Source: UBA6522 sp963664945 (GTDB lineage: Bacteria; Pseudomonadota; Gammaproteobacteria; Steroidobacterales; Rariloculaceae). From it: 64,000 nucleotides of DNA. The notes under the pieces were generated by a model, which searched no databases, had not been told where the DNA came from, and saw nothing but the letters and a program-made list of their open reading frames with translations. The stretch is from contig OY761822.1 of NCBI GenBank assembly GCA_963664945.1, positions 3,162,001-3,226,000 on the forward strand, written 5' to 3'. The position numbers and the translations under genes are program-made. Below are positions 18,801-29,144 of the stretch, one piece after another. Position 1 is the first letter of the stretch, and each line of letters opens with the position of its first letter.

Positions 18801-21800
18801 GGGAGCCGTAGGATGTATAAATGGCAATCACTTGAATTGAGGCATCCGGCACTTCGCCGGTATCTATCCCCTCCGAACCGAAAATCAGCCGGACCTCGCC
18901 GTAGACGACATCCGTGACGGTCACGGCAACCGCCTGGCTGCCGGTGGCGCCGTCCTCGTCGGTGGCGCGCACGGTGACTTCGTATTCGTTGTCCTCGTCC
19001 ACGTCCGCGGGCTGTTCGAAGTTTTGCGCGGCCAGAGCGAGTCGCCCGGTATCGGAGTCGATGGCGAACCGCGCCGCATCGTCGCCCTCGACGGTCCACA
19101 AGACATCTCCGGCGGGTAGTCCGCCGACGGAAGGCACGCCCGACGTCCATGCCGCGTTCTCCTCGACCGTGGCGTCCGAGAGCCCGGAGACGGTCAGGCC
19201 GGTATCGTCGTCACGGATCGAGACAATGCCGGAGCGGCCGATAACGGCGTCGGCGTAATCCACGTCCGTGATGACTACCCGAAAGCTTTCGGTTTCCTCT
19301 TTCACGGTGTCGTCGATCGTGGCGACACGAACGGTCGCGGCCGCGGCGCCGGCGGGAATCTCGACCGTGCCGTCCGTCACGGCGGTGAAGTCTCCGGGTG
19401 ACGCGGCGCTGCCCGCGACCGTCTTCCAGGTGACTTCGACGGCCTCGTTCACCGGCGACTCCAGACGCACATCGAGCACCGCGCTGTCTCCCTCATCGAC
19501 CACCGTGTCGTCCAGAAACACCTTGTTGCCGTCTTCGTCGCGAACGGTGACGGTCACAGATCCGCTCATCGAATCCAGGAGGAGATGATCGGGCAGGCCG
19601 ACCAGCGTCACGGAGAAGGTCTCGTCGTCCTCGAAATCGTCGTCGTCGAGCGTGTCCACGCTGAAAGTCGCGATGGGCTGGCTCGCCGAGGCAGGCTTTG
19701 TCAGGGACACGAGTGTGCGCGAATGTCCCCTGTAATCTTCGCCCGCGGTCGCGGTGCCGTCGCTGGTCGTGACATAAACGTCCGTACTGTCCGTCTTGAG
19801 CGCGGCCGGGTCGTCCACGAAGATTTCGAAGTCCGCCCGCCGGCCTTCGTAGAGAGAGTTCTTGCCGACTATGCGAAGCCGTCCGACATCGGCGTCGAGG
19901 ACAGTGAACGTTTTGGGAAACAGATGCGTATCGGTCCCGACGGCGTTAAATTCATTACGACTTCGCACCACGAACGTCTCGTCGCCTTCGAGCCGGTTAT
20001 CGCTGACGGCGCGCACGTCGAAAGAGACTTCGTACTGACCCACTGCAAATCTGCGAACTGGGGGTATATATGAGTCACCGATGGCCGTGCACAATGTCGA
20101 GTCGCTGCCGGGGTTCCCGAGGTGTACGTCGCTATTTGGGCCCACGGTGCGGGTGATGACCGCGTGTCCCGACCCCGTACCTGTCGGTTCCAGACAGAAC
20201 CGTATATCCGTACTGACCGTGTCGGCCCGGTCGCGCCGCACCCGTACCCGGACGCTTTCTCCCTCACGCACTTCCCGCACTTCGTTGACAATGGAATAGC
20301 GCACGCCGTCGTCGTCCACGATCGCGCCGAAGGCCGTCCCCCTCGATATTGCCGCGCCGACCGCACTGGATAACACCATCCGGAAGGTTTCGGTGTTTTC
20401 GACATCGTTGTCGTCGAAAACGTCGATTTCGATGCGCTTCGTCGTCTCGCCGGGACTGAACGTCAGGGTACGGGCCGGAAGACGCATGTAATCGTCCCCA
20501 TCCAGACCGGAGCCGCCGGTCGCGTTGGTTGTGCGCTGCCCGGGCGTATCGGCGTTGTCGCCGTCCGCCGACGCCACACTGACGGTCACTGGCGTTGCCT
20601 GCGCGGAGGACAGGGTGACGATGAAGTACGGCCCGTCTGTGCTCCCTTCGATAGTCGGCGGGGCATCGCCGATCGCAAGCGTCGTCGCGTCGTTATCGAC
20701 AATTGTCGCGGTAGCGTCGAGCATCGGAACAGCGTTCTGCTGTTGGGCGGCAAAACCCGCCCGGACACTGTCCACCGGCAGGTCGGGCGCCGCTTCGCGT
20801 TCGAAGAGCAGCACTTCGAAGGTTTCGTCGGGTTCGTCCAGATCGTCGTCGATGGTGGCAAACTCGATGTTAGCGCTGACGCTTCCGGGGGCGATCGTCA
20901 AGTCGCCGCTCTGCTTGCCGCGGTAGTCCTCGCCAAAGGTTGCGCCCGCCCGGTCCGGCGAACGGGTCGCCCAACCCAGTTGGACGGGCTTCCCGGAGGC
21001 GCGGTCCAGTGCGACCTTGAAGGTCAGTGTCTCGCCTTCGTTCGCCGAGACATCCGCCACCGTGACCGTCGGGCGCGCGTCGTCGTCGCGAATGACGCCG
21101 GTGGCTCGCAGCCGGTTGAGGTCCAGATCCACGCCGGCTGGATACGGGGCGTCAAGAGTCACCGAAAAGTCTTCGTCCGGCTCGTCGAGCGAATCCTGCA
21201 ACGTCTGGATGCGTATGACGCCGCGGGTTTCGCCCGCCGGTATGGTAAGCGCGCCGGAAGCGACGGCGGTGTAGTCCACGTCCGCCGTGGCCTTTTGGCC
21301 CGTGCGCGACTCGGTCTTCCAGCGCACCTCGACGTCGCTGGGCGCGGCGAAGCCGAGCGTGACCGGAAACTCCAGCGGCTGCCCCTCGGTTCGCCTGGGG
21401 GCGTCGGAGATTGTCAGGGTGGGGCCGTCGTAAATATGGACGATCGTGTTTCTTGGCGAAACCTGCACGTCGTCCCGCAGAGTCGCCGCGACGCCGGTGA
21501 GCCTGATGTAGAAATACTCTATCGGACCGTCGGACGCATCGGCAAACGTCTCGACCTCTATCGCCACGCTCGTTTCGCCCGCCGGTATGGTGGCGCTGGC
21601 ATTGGAGACGGCGGTGTAATCCGAACCCGCGACCGCGGTAAAGGAGAGCGTGCCCCAGGTGAAGGTAACGTCCTCGTCGTACGGCCCGACTTTCTCGCCA
21701 TCGACCCAGAAGTCAACGTGAACCCGGACGGTTTCGCCTTCGAGCACGGCGACCGCGGCCTGCGAGGGCTCCCTGATCCTGAGCGAATGACGGACACGAT

Positions 21801-22821
21801 CATGATCGTTGTCCGTGATCGTGCCGGTCGCGAAAAGGTTGCGGCCGCCCCCGTCGAGCGTGGCGTTTTCCACCTTGTTGAAGCGCAGCGCGACCGTCTC
21901 GCTTTCTTCCGACTCCTGATCTTCCTTGATCTGAACCGTGACGGTCTTGCGCGTTTCCCCTTTCTTGAACGTCAGCGCGCCCGCGGCCAGCGCCGTGTAA
22001 TCGCTGCCCGACCGCGCGGTTCCCCGCCCGGCGTCCGCATACGCGACGGTGACTTCTTCAGAATGGTGCTGCCGATCGAGTTCGACTTCGAAAGTGAGGG
22101 CGCCCGAGTTTTCGGCCGCTCGGGGCGAGGACACCGAGACGACCGGCAGAGGGTCGTTGTCGCGTATGGCGGCCTTGACGTAGACCTCCTTGCCGGGCAA
22201 GACCAGATTCCTGGGCTCCCCGATCCTGAAGCATATGAATTCATCGCCCTCGTAATGATCGTCATCGTACGTGTCCAGCAGGTACGTGATTCCCGTTGCG
22301 CCCGCTGTCCAGGAAATGGTAACGCTTTCCGGGGCCGGGTAGTCACCGTTGTCGCCGGGGACGGCCGTGGCCGCGCAGTCCCCGCCCTCCGCGACGGTGG
22401 AGACAACCACGCTGGGTACGGAGTCTCCGATCGCCACCTTTTCCGACAACGTGAGCGTCAGAGGCAGGCGGGTTCCCTCAACCGCGGAACCGGCCGTCGC
22501 GACAAGGGTCCTGCGCGAGCTGACGGGATCGTTCCGTATGTCGAAGGTTTTCGCTCCGCTCGATCCGGACGATATGACATAGCGCTGACCCGGCTGTTCC
22601 GGACTCTCGAGTATCTGCAAGGTAATGCCCCCAGCGTGGTTCCCGGCACGGACAAGGGTCGGTATCGACACAACGGATTCTGCGCTCCCCGTGACGCCAA
22701 CCGTGCGAATACCCTCTTCGTCCGCCTCCAGGAAATTGCCGATGGGGTCGTCGGTGACTCTGAAGCGGACATTGCGAGTGTCGCTGTCGGGCTGGCCCGC
22801 GACGGAGAACACAAGCCTCAT
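15848..22821 (-). pseudogene. Giant Calx-beta/cadherin-repeat surface protein, broken in three frames
   Basis: Over 2,200 residues of tandem Calx-beta domains, each with the pattern SDYTA..G.LTFAPGET....V.......EPDETV.L and ending in a DDD/DND acidic motif, plus one cadherin-like module near 18900-19200 (GLTVSGLSDATVEENAAW). Such proteins are calcium-binding adhesins. The reading frame is in three pieces: 18296-22821, about 16640-18296 and 15848-16640. The first break is a single-base shift after TRDNWN. The second joins the middle of one repeat to the start of another, as after a deletion between repeats. There is no signal peptide; the frame stays open upstream to a stop at about 22969 without a good start. 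The barrel piece at 1881-2282 may be its 3' end. Confidence 0.85.
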
Positions 22822-23247
22822 TGAGGATCCTTCGGTTACTCCGGCTGCGCTGAATGAAACAACCGGGACGGCCCGGAAGGGCGAGGAGACTGCGAGGAGC
22901 GGGAGTTCTAGCGATGAGGTGGAAGCAGGCGCGAGCTGGAAGCAGGCACACGGAATCCAGTCGCCTCCCTACAGCGACGGGTCCCAGTGCCGCTTCGTTC
23001 AGCCCGGTCGGACTGACAGCGCACTCATATTCGCAGGCCGATGCGCCCAAGATGTTCGCCCGTTGTTACCGCGATAATACAAGCTTATGCACCTGACTTG
23101 CACACGAAAACACGGAAATCGTGGCGTTTCCGCTGGAAATCCCCCCTTTCCCGCGATAGGGTCGCGCAAGTCAACAGGAACCTGCCGACATGCGGCGCCA
23201 GGGTGTCGAAGTCGAAGCCGGGAGATGCGCCTCCCGGCAGGAACCCC
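22822..23247. other. Region upstream of the Calx-beta remnant, no supported gene
   Basis: The Calx-beta frame remains open on the minus strand to about 22966 (VPVVSFSAAGVTEGSS just before the first ATG), then meets a stop. A perfect 8-bp-arm hairpin gccgggag/ctcccggc at 23217-23238 lies just past the Fic stop and may end that transcript, although no T-run follows. Confidence 0.4.
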
Positions 23248-24000
23248 TCAGCGCGGCCGCCGTTCGCGCAACTCCCGGTCGAGGCTGCACGAGGCCAGAA
23301 ACCGCATCATCGGCCCCGCGTCGGCGGTGTCGTAAAACCCGATCATCTTCCTGTTGAACTCCAACTGCCGTTTCGCTGGCACGCAAATGGCGTCGAACCC
23401 CTCCGACAGGAGCATGCCGTTCATGAGCAACCGTCCAGTGCGTTTGTTGCCGTCCCAAAAAAATTGATCCCGGGCCACCGCGAGATACGCGCACATGGCC
23501 CGCGAGAACGGGCACGGAATCCGGCCGATGTCGTTCATCGCGGCGTCGAACCGCTCCGCCAACCCGTCCGCCGGAGGGGGACGGCGGTCCGTCCCGGCGA
23601 TGGACACGTCCCCCGTCCTGAAACAGCCCCACTCCAATGCTTCGTTGCGGGCCACCAGCGCGTTCAGCGCGCACGCCGTTTCCGCGTCGGGCTCGAACCG
23701 CCCCTCGGACGCAAGGCGCAGGAGCTTCTCCCACGAGGCCGCCTGGTTCAACACTTGCTCGGCGTCCTCGACGCGATGCCCTCCGACCGTGGTGCCGTCG
23801 ATCAGGGTTTGCACCTCGGGAAACGTCATCGGGTTTCCTTCGAGCGCCACGGTGTCGTGCACGATGCCGGCCAGCGCCTTCCGCGCCCGGAACAGGGCCC
23901 GCGCCGGGTTCGCGGGCGCCGACGGGGCGAACGCCATGTCCGGAAACCGGAACCCGCCGACCGTGCGCCATGACGATTCGATGCCCGTCATCTCCCCCAT
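23248..24000 (-). CDS. Fic-domain protein with catalytic His replaced by Gln
   Basis: 250 residues from the ATG at 24000, chosen so as not to overlap the divergent methylase start at 24044; longer starts exist. Fic proteins usually AMPylate target proteins. An N-terminal inhibitory-type motif TVALEGN (S/TxxxE-G/N) is at about residues 50-56. The catalytic loop reads DQFFWDGNKRTGRLLMNG (about 178-195). Canonical Fic is HPFxDGNGRxxR; here Gln occupies the His position and Phe the Pro position, while the anion-binding DGNKRxGR part is kept. The enzyme is therefore probably inactive for AMPylation or does another reaction. It is divergent from the methylase, with a shared 43-bp intergenic region. 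Confidence 0.85.
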   Translation of the reverse strand: MGEMTGIESSWRTVGGFRFPDMAFAPSAPANPARALFRARKALAGIVHDTVALEGNPMTFPEVQTLIDGTTVGGHRVEDAEQVLNQAASWEKLLRLASEGRFEPDAETACALNALVARNEALEWGCFRTGDVSIAGTDRRPPPADGLAERFDAAMNDIGRIPCPFSRAMCAYLAVARDQFFWDGNKRTGRLLMNGMLLSEGFDAICVPAKRQLEFNRKMIGFYDTADAGPMMRFLASCSLDRELRERRPR

Positions 24001-24043
24001 CCCGCGTCCATCGGGCGCGCATTGTACCGTTTTGCCGAAAAGC

Positions 24044-26191
24044 ATGTCGCAGCCTGATATGGCGGCGAGTCTGTTCGACGACCGCGAGAAGACGGAAGAG
24101 ACATCGGAATGGCTCGACGAAAAGTTCAACGGAGACTTGTTGCCGTTGTCGGCGAACATTTTCGGATCGTTGCCGAATCGAGTCTACGGCGTATTGGGTG
24201 ACATCCTCAGACGTGCCCCAAGTGGTCAACTGTTTCTCGGCTGGGAAGAGAAGTGGGACAATCTGGACTTTGCTCACATCCCCGTCGGGGTCCTGAGTCA
24301 GGCTTACGAACTCTATTTGAGGAAACATGCGCGCGCCAGGCAGAGGCGCGAAGGCGGCTACTTTACGCCCAAACCGATTGCGGAGTTGATGGTTCGAGCG
24401 TCCTTCCGTGCGCTGGAACGACAGGGCGCTGGCAAGGCGGCCAAGGTCCTCGACCCGGCGGTCGGAGCCGGCATTTTCCTTCTGACGGCATTTCGAGAGC
24501 TGGTCGCTGAGAATTGGCGGGTTGATGGCAAGCGCCCGGAAACCGGCACGCTAAGGCGGATTCTCTACAAGCAGATAGTCGGTTTCGACATTAACGAGGC
24601 TGCGTTGCGGTTCGCGGCGCTGGGGTTGTATCTGCTCTCTATCGAGCTGGACCCGAACCCGCAGCCGGTCGACAAGCTGCGGTTCGACATTCTCCGAGGG
24701 AGGGTGCTACATCAATTCAAGGGAGTGGAGGAAAAGGAACGCAAAACGCTTGGCAGCCTAGGCCCCAATGTGGGAGACGAGCACAAAGCGCAATACGACC
24801 TCGTCGTCGGCAACCCCCCTTGGGCAAGCGGGACCAAGCTGCCGGAATGGAGTCGTGTCTGTGAATTGATTGCAAGTATCGCGAAGGAAAGGGGAATCGC
24901 AAACAAATCGCCTCCTCTACCGAACAAAGTGCTCGATTTGCCTTTTGTGTGGCGGGCAATGGAGTGGGCGAAGCCGGGTGGCCAGATTGTGTTTGCGCTG
25001 CACGCGCGCTTGCTCTTTCAGCAAGGTGACGGGATGCCGACCGCGCGCCAAGATTTGTTCGAAGCATTGGACGTCACATCGGTCGTGAATGGCGCCGATC
25101 TAAGGCAAACGAACGTATGGCCGCAGATTTCCGCACCCTTCTGCATATTGTTCGCGACGAACAGAAAGCCCGGGGTTGAGGCTGGCTTTCGGTTTATTAG
25201 TCCGCACTTTGAGAGCCAACTGAACAGAGCTGGAATCATGCGGATAGACGCGATTAACGCTGACGTGGTGTCTTGCCGGCAGCTTCTCGATACGCCAGAG
25301 ATCCTGAAGATACTGTTTCGGGGAACCAGGGCCGACCTCGGGATCGTGGAGCGGATTCGCGCGCAAGGCCATCCGACGCTGGCCGAGTTTTGGCGGGAGA
25401 GGGTTGGAATTGGCGACCGGGGACGTTTGCGTGGCAGTGGTAATGGCTATCAAACGCTTAAAAAAAGTAGTCGGGTGCGTAAGCACGGCGACGGCGAGCC
25501 TGGGGTAGCAGCGAGCTATCTGCAAGGGCAGCGGGAAGTCACGGTGGGACCGTTGACCGACATCATCATTAAACCCGAGTTGCTAGGTGTCTTTTCGCAT
25601 GATCGCATTCACGACCCCAGGTCCGCAGAGCTATTCATCGGACCGCTTGTAGTTGTGCACCAATCGCCGCCGGCCACCACGGGGCGGATTGGTGTCGCGA
25701 TCTCGGACGAAAACATCGTATTCAATGAATCATTCTATGGGTACAGCCCCTGTGGCCATTCCGATGCAAGGTTGTTGGTTCGGTATCTTGCACTCGTTCT
25801 GGGGAGCAAGCTGGCGGTCTGGTTTGCACTGGTGACCAGTGGAAAATTCGGTTTCGAACGAGATGTAATCGAGAAGGCGGCGCTTGACCGGATGCCACTG
25901 CCCGACTTTGACAAGCTCACGGAAGATCAGCGTGGAGAGGTCGATGGACTGATTGAAGACCTGCGGTCGGGGGCAAAATCATGGGAGGACATCGATGAAT
26001 GGGTAACGCGCTTGTATGGGCTTGGCCGAAGAGATTTGCAGGTCGTTTTCGATACGCTCGAATTCGGTTTGCCATATGCGAAGAACAAAAGAGACAGTCA
26101 GACAGCACCCAGTGTAGACATGAAGGAGGAGTTTTGCAGCGTTCTTCGAGATGAACTCAGGGCTCTCCAAAAGTCGGGGCGTATAGCCTGA
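24044..26191 (+). CDS. Eco57I-type N6-adenine DNA methyltransferase
   Basis: 715 residues. S-adenosylmethionine motif I is VLDPAVGAGIFLLTAFREL and catalytic motif IV is YDLVVGNPPWASGTKLPEW, as in Eco57I/type IIG/BREX-like adenine methylases. An N-terminal helical region precedes EGGYFTPKPIAELMV. A target-recognition-like C-terminus follows (FVSP/FISPHFESQL, VHQSPPATTGRIGVAISDEN, DVIEKAALDRMPLPDFDKL). No nuclease motif was recognised in this chain. Base composition is visibly AT-richer and codon use looser than neighbours, suggesting recent transfer. Two partner ORFs probably followed directly but are now separated from it by the ISAs1 insertion. The ATG at 24044 is the first start consistent with the Fic gene; 24059 is also possible. 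Confidence 0.85.
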   Translation: MSQPDMAASLFDDREKTEETSEWLDEKFNGDLLPLSANIFGSLPNRVYGVLGDILRRAPSGQLFLGWEEKWDNLDFAHIPVGVLSQAYELYLRKHARARQRREGGYFTPKPIAELMVRASFRALERQGAGKAAKVLDPAVGAGIFLLTAFRELVAENWRVDGKRPETGTLRRILYKQIVGFDINEAALRFAALGLYLLSIELDPNPQPVDKLRFDILRGRVLHQFKGVEEKERKTLGSLGPNVGDEHKAQYDLVVGNPPWASGTKLPEWSRVCELIASIAKERGIANKSPPLPNKVLDLPFVWRAMEWAKPGGQIVFALHARLLFQQGDGMPTARQDLFEALDVTSVVNGADLRQTNVWPQISAPFCILFATNRKPGVEAGFRFISPHFESQLNRAGIMRIDAINADVVSCRQLLDTPEILKILFRGTRADLGIVERIRAQGHPTLAEFWRERVGIGDRGRLRGSGNGYQTLKKSSRVRKHGDGEPGVAASYLQGQREVTVGPLTDIIIKPELLGVFSHDRIHDPRSAELFIGPLVVVHQSPPATTGRIGVAISDENIVFNESFYGYSPCGHSDARLLVRYLALVLGSKLAVWFALVTSGKFGFERDVIEKAALDRMPLPDFDKLTEDQRGEVDGLIEDLRSGAKSWEDIDEWVTRLYGLGRRDLQVVFDTLEFGLPYAKNKRDSQTAPSVDMKEEFCSVLRDELRALQKSGRIA

Positions 26192-28272
26192 GGCTGTAAA
26201 CGGTGAGGGAAGCGGTCAGGCTGTGCAAGGTCTGGCTATTCAGAAGTCGTTGTGGCATAAAGGGGGTCATGGTGATCTCGGTGTTTTCCCGTGGCCGGTT
26301 GAAGTTGCGCGATGTGTGGGTGCGCCCGGTGCGCGGCGTGGCGGAGCGGCGGCGTTGGGACGCGCTGATGAGGGAGTTTCACTATTTGCCGTACAAGGGA
26401 TTGTTCGGTCAGTCGCTGCGTCACGTGGCGGTATGCGGCGGGAGCTGGGTTGCGCTGCTGGGCTGGACGGCGGGCGCGTTCAAGGTCGGGGTTCGGGACG
26501 AGTGGCTGGGTTGGCCGCCGGAGCGGCAGTTTCGGCGGCTGAAGCTGATCGCGAACAACAGCCGTTTCGCGTTGCTGGTGGGCAAGGGGGAGGTACGCAA
26601 CCTGGCCTCTCGGGTGCTGGGTCTGAGTCTGCGCCGGCTGTCGGGGGACATGCGCGCGATGCACGGTTTCCCGGTGCTGTTGGCGGAGACGTTCGTGGAC
26701 CCGTCGCGGTTTTCGGGGGTTTGCTACCGGGCGTCGAACTGGCGGATGCTGGGCCTGACGCGCGGTTATTCGCGGGTGTACGGCAGCCCGGCGCGGTGGC
26801 GCGAGCACGGCCAGCCCAAGGAGGTTTACGTGTACGAGCTTGAAGCCGGCGCCCGCGAGGCGCTACGCGATGGGCGCGAGCCCGTGGAGGTGCGCGAGGC
26901 GCCGATGCCGGCGGGGCAATTGCGCAGTCTTCACGACTTTCTCGGGGAGATGGAGGATTTTCGCAAACGGCGCGGGCAGCGCTACAGCTTGGCGAGCTAC
27001 CTGACGATCATGATCGCGGCGCGCCTGGCCGGGTATCGCGGCGTGAGCGCGTTCGGGGAGTTCGCCGCCCGGCTCGACGAGGCGCAGCGCCGTGCGGTGG
27101 GCGGGTTCTTCAGCCCGACGCGCCAGTGCTACACAGTGCCCGCTGCCTCGACCTTCCATTACATCCTCTCGAAGCTGCCGCCGGACACTCTGGATCGGGC
27201 GCTGCGCGCCTGGAGCGCCCAGCATGCCGGGCTTGCGCCGGTGGCCATGGACGGCAAGGACGTGCGCGGCGCCTCCAGGCGGACCGAGGGCGAACGCCAG
27301 ATGATGGTGGCCGCGGTGGAGCACGGCAGCGGCCTGGTGCTCGGGCAGGTGCGCATCGGCGCCAAAAGCAACGAGATCCCGGCGGTGCGCGAACTGGCGC
27401 GGCAACTGGACCTCGCCGGGCGCGTCGTCACGCTCGACGCCATCCACGCCCAACACGACACGGCGCGCTGCTTGGTGGAGGAGTGCAAGGCCGACTACGC
27501 GATCACCGCCGTGAAGGGCAACCAGCCGAGCATTCGCGAGGACCTGGCGGACATCGACTGGAGCCAGGCGCGCTGGAGCGCCGAGGCGCTGCACAAGGCC
27601 CATGGGCGGCTGGAGACCCGCCGCTGCGCGGCCTTCGACCTCACGCCCGCCAAGTGGGACGGGCGGTGCGATCTGCCCGCACGCCGTCAGGCGCTGCGCG
27701 TGCAGCGCGAGCGCGTCGTGGTCAAGACCGGGGAAAGCACCCGCGAGATCGCCTACGGGCTCACCTCGCTCGGCGTCGAGGAGGCCGGACCCGACGAACT
27801 GTTGAACATCGTGCGCCGCCACTGGGAAGTGGAGAACCGGGTTCACTACGTGCGCGACTTCAGCTACGACGAGGACCGCTGCCGCGCCGCGGCCGGGCAT
27901 CTGCCGCAAAACCTGGCGGCGCTCAGCAACGCCGCGATCTCCATCGTGCGCGCGATCGGCCACTTCGACTACATCCCCCAGGCAAACCGCCACTACGCCG
28001 CACGCCCGCAGGATGCGCTCGACGCCATCCTGACCCCCGCGCCGCCCTGACCGGGCACCCCGCGGACCCCCGACGGCGCACCGCCCGGCCGCGCCGCGGC
28101 ATCCCCGTGCGCGCCGCGCCTACTCAGCGCCCAGGCACCAACCCATACCCCCGAGCAAACCCGCTCAACGCCTCCCCACCGCCCTGGACCGACCGGCGAC
28201 CCCTCCGCTACAGCCACACATCCCCGTCGGACCCATCGCTCAGCCTCACCGGAACCAACCGGACCGGGACTT
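26192..28272 (+). mobile_element. ISAs1-family insertion sequence (boundaries approximate)
   Basis: The element interrupts the methylase operon between its stop (26191) and the next companion frame (from 28273). It carries one transposase gene. The 3' part 28051-28260 is very GC-rich, non-coding and C-heavy on this strand. No convincing terminal inverted repeat or target duplication was found, so limits are set by the flanking genes only. Confidence 0.6.
26269..28050 (+). CDS. ISAs1-family transposase with N-terminal DruA-like (DUF4338) domain
   Basis: 593 residues from the ATG at 26269, preceded by aaaggggg; an upstream in-frame extension to 26203 is unlikely. Residues about 15-205 match the DUF4338/DruA pattern: MREFHYLPYKGLFGQSLRHV, WPPERQFRRLKLIANNSRFA, RNLASRVLGLSLRRLSGD, LLAETFVDPSRFSGVCYRAS NWRMLGLT and KEVYVYEL. 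The rest is a complete ISAs1 DDE transposase: VAMDGKDVRGA, VVTLDAIHAQHDTA, AVKGNQPSI and RRHWEVENRVHYVRDFSYDE. DruA is a component of the Druantia anti-phage system, otherwise of unknown activity. One continuous frame with uniform composition argues for a real fusion. Confidence 0.85.
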   Translation: MVISVFSRGRLKLRDVWVRPVRGVAERRRWDALMREFHYLPYKGLFGQSLRHVAVCGGSWVALLGWTAGAFKVGVRDEWLGWPPERQFRRLKLIANNSRFALLVGKGEVRNLASRVLGLSLRRLSGDMRAMHGFPVLLAETFVDPSRFSGVCYRASNWRMLGLTRGYSRVYGSPARWREHGQPKEVYVYELEAGAREALRDGREPVEVREAPMPAGQLRSLHDFLGEMEDFRKRRGQRYSLASYLTIMIAARLAGYRGVSAFGEFAARLDEAQRRAVGGFFSPTRQCYTVPAASTFHYILSKLPPDTLDRALRAWSAQHAGLAPVAMDGKDVRGASRRTEGERQMMVAAVEHGSGLVLGQVRIGAKSNEIPAVRELARQLDLAGRVVTLDAIHAQHDTARCLVEECKADYAITAVKGNQPSIREDLADIDWSQARWSAEALHKAHGRLETRRCAAFDLTPAKWDGRCDLPARRQALRVQRERVVVKTGESTREIAYGLTSLGVEEAGPDELLNIVRRHWEVENRVHYVRDFSYDEDRCRAAAGHLPQNLAALSNAAISIVRAIGHFDYIPQANRHYAARPQDALDAILTPAPP

Positions 28273-28617
28273 TTGGATAGGCCTGGAGATGAACTGAAGC
28301 CTTGGTGCAAGCGGTTCGGTTCGACACTTGCGGTGGATCAGATTCCGCTGCTAGCGATTTCTCCGTGGCAAGTGGTCCGTGTGCGGACGGCGACACGTAG
28401 CAGGACGGGCAAAGTTCCGGCGAGCGACTGGGCAGGTCTCTTGAGGGTTGCTGACGAAACGGTCGCATCGGAGATCCTTTTTCGGGACGGAACGGACGGA
28501 CTTCTGATAGGGCTGCTTGCTAAGCGGCGCTATTGGAGCAAGACCAAGGCACGGCTACTGGCACAGCGCATAATCTGGTCGCACATCGAGTTGCTGAAAG
28601 GGCATGCTGACGCATGA
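28273..28617 (+). CDS. Companion ORF of the methylase locus, 5' end cut by ISAs1
   Basis: Open frame of about 114 residues with only a TTG near the IS edge as start; probably the C-terminal part of a gene that followed the methylase. Contains WQVVRVRTATRSRTGKVPAS, LFRDGTDGLLIGLLAKRRYW and SKTKARLLAQRIIWSHIELL. The tryptophan/tyrosine pattern is coding-like and the AT-richer composition matches the methylase. Function not recognised. Its TGA overlaps the next start (ATGA), so the two were an operon. Confidence 0.55.
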   Translation: MDRPGDELKPWCKRFGSTLAVDQIPLLAISPWQVVRVRTATRSRTGKVPASDWAGLLRVADETVASEILFRDGTDGLLIGLLAKRRYWSKTKARLLAQRIIWSHIELLKGHADA

Positions 28618-28925
28618 GACGTCCGGCAATTCGGCCTCGACCGGACCAGGTCGCGGAGCTGACGAGAGGTGTTCGCTTGCCCCTGCCAGCAGTTGCAGAG
28701 GTGCATCTCGAAGTATTAGCAGAGGGTTTGCGACAGGCATTCGATGAGCTTCGCGCAGATCAGCCGGTCATAGTGGCATCAGGTGACGAGAACGAGGTGA
28801 CTGCCTTGATGGAGGCGCGCCTAAACATGTTGACGGAGGTTGGAGAACGGCAGCGCTTGGCTGTTGTAGCGCACATTCTTTCACCGAACCACCCGGCTAT
28901 TGAGTCGGATTATTCGGTTGGTTAA
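28614..28925 (+). CDS. Companion ORF of the methylase locus, probably 3' truncated
   Basis: 103 residues starting MRRPAIRPRPDQVAELTRGV, with VIVASGDENEVTALMEARLN in the middle. I recall similar proteins next to stand-alone N6-methylases, where a restriction-nuclease-like domain follows this point; here sequence character changes at about 28920 to a GC-rich stretch (28926-29129) that holds nothing I recognise, so the C-terminal part is probably lost. The nuclease idea is inference only. Confidence 0.5.
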   Translation: MRRPAIRPRPDQVAELTRGVRLPLPAVAEVHLEVLAEGLRQAFDELRADQPVIVASGDENEVTALMEARLNMLTEVGERQRLAVVAHILSPNHPAIESDYSVG

Positions 28926-29144
28926 TCGACTGGTACGGTGGTGGTGGCGGCCGAGGCGGCCCCGAGTGTGGCGGCCGCGGGCCGACGCGGTGCGCGCCGG
29001 GGCGGTGCTTCTGCCGGGGGCGATGCGTTGGGTGCGCCGCCGGGTGCGGCTTGTGCATCGTTCGCTGGCGGCGGTGCGGGGGCTGTTCCCGTATGCGGCA
29101 CGACGCGCCAACGCGGATTGCTTGACCATGAATCGAATTTAACG

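Noticed and set aside
20743..22824. 693-codon plus-strand ORF opposite the Calx-beta gene
   Set aside because: Arg/Gly/Ala-rich antisense shadow of the repeat array; no family signature, and the minus strand is clearly coding.
28926..29142. ORFs in the GC-rich stretch before the IS481-like element
   Set aside because: All frames are Arg/Ala/Gly-biased low-complexity, with no start signal or recognisable domain.
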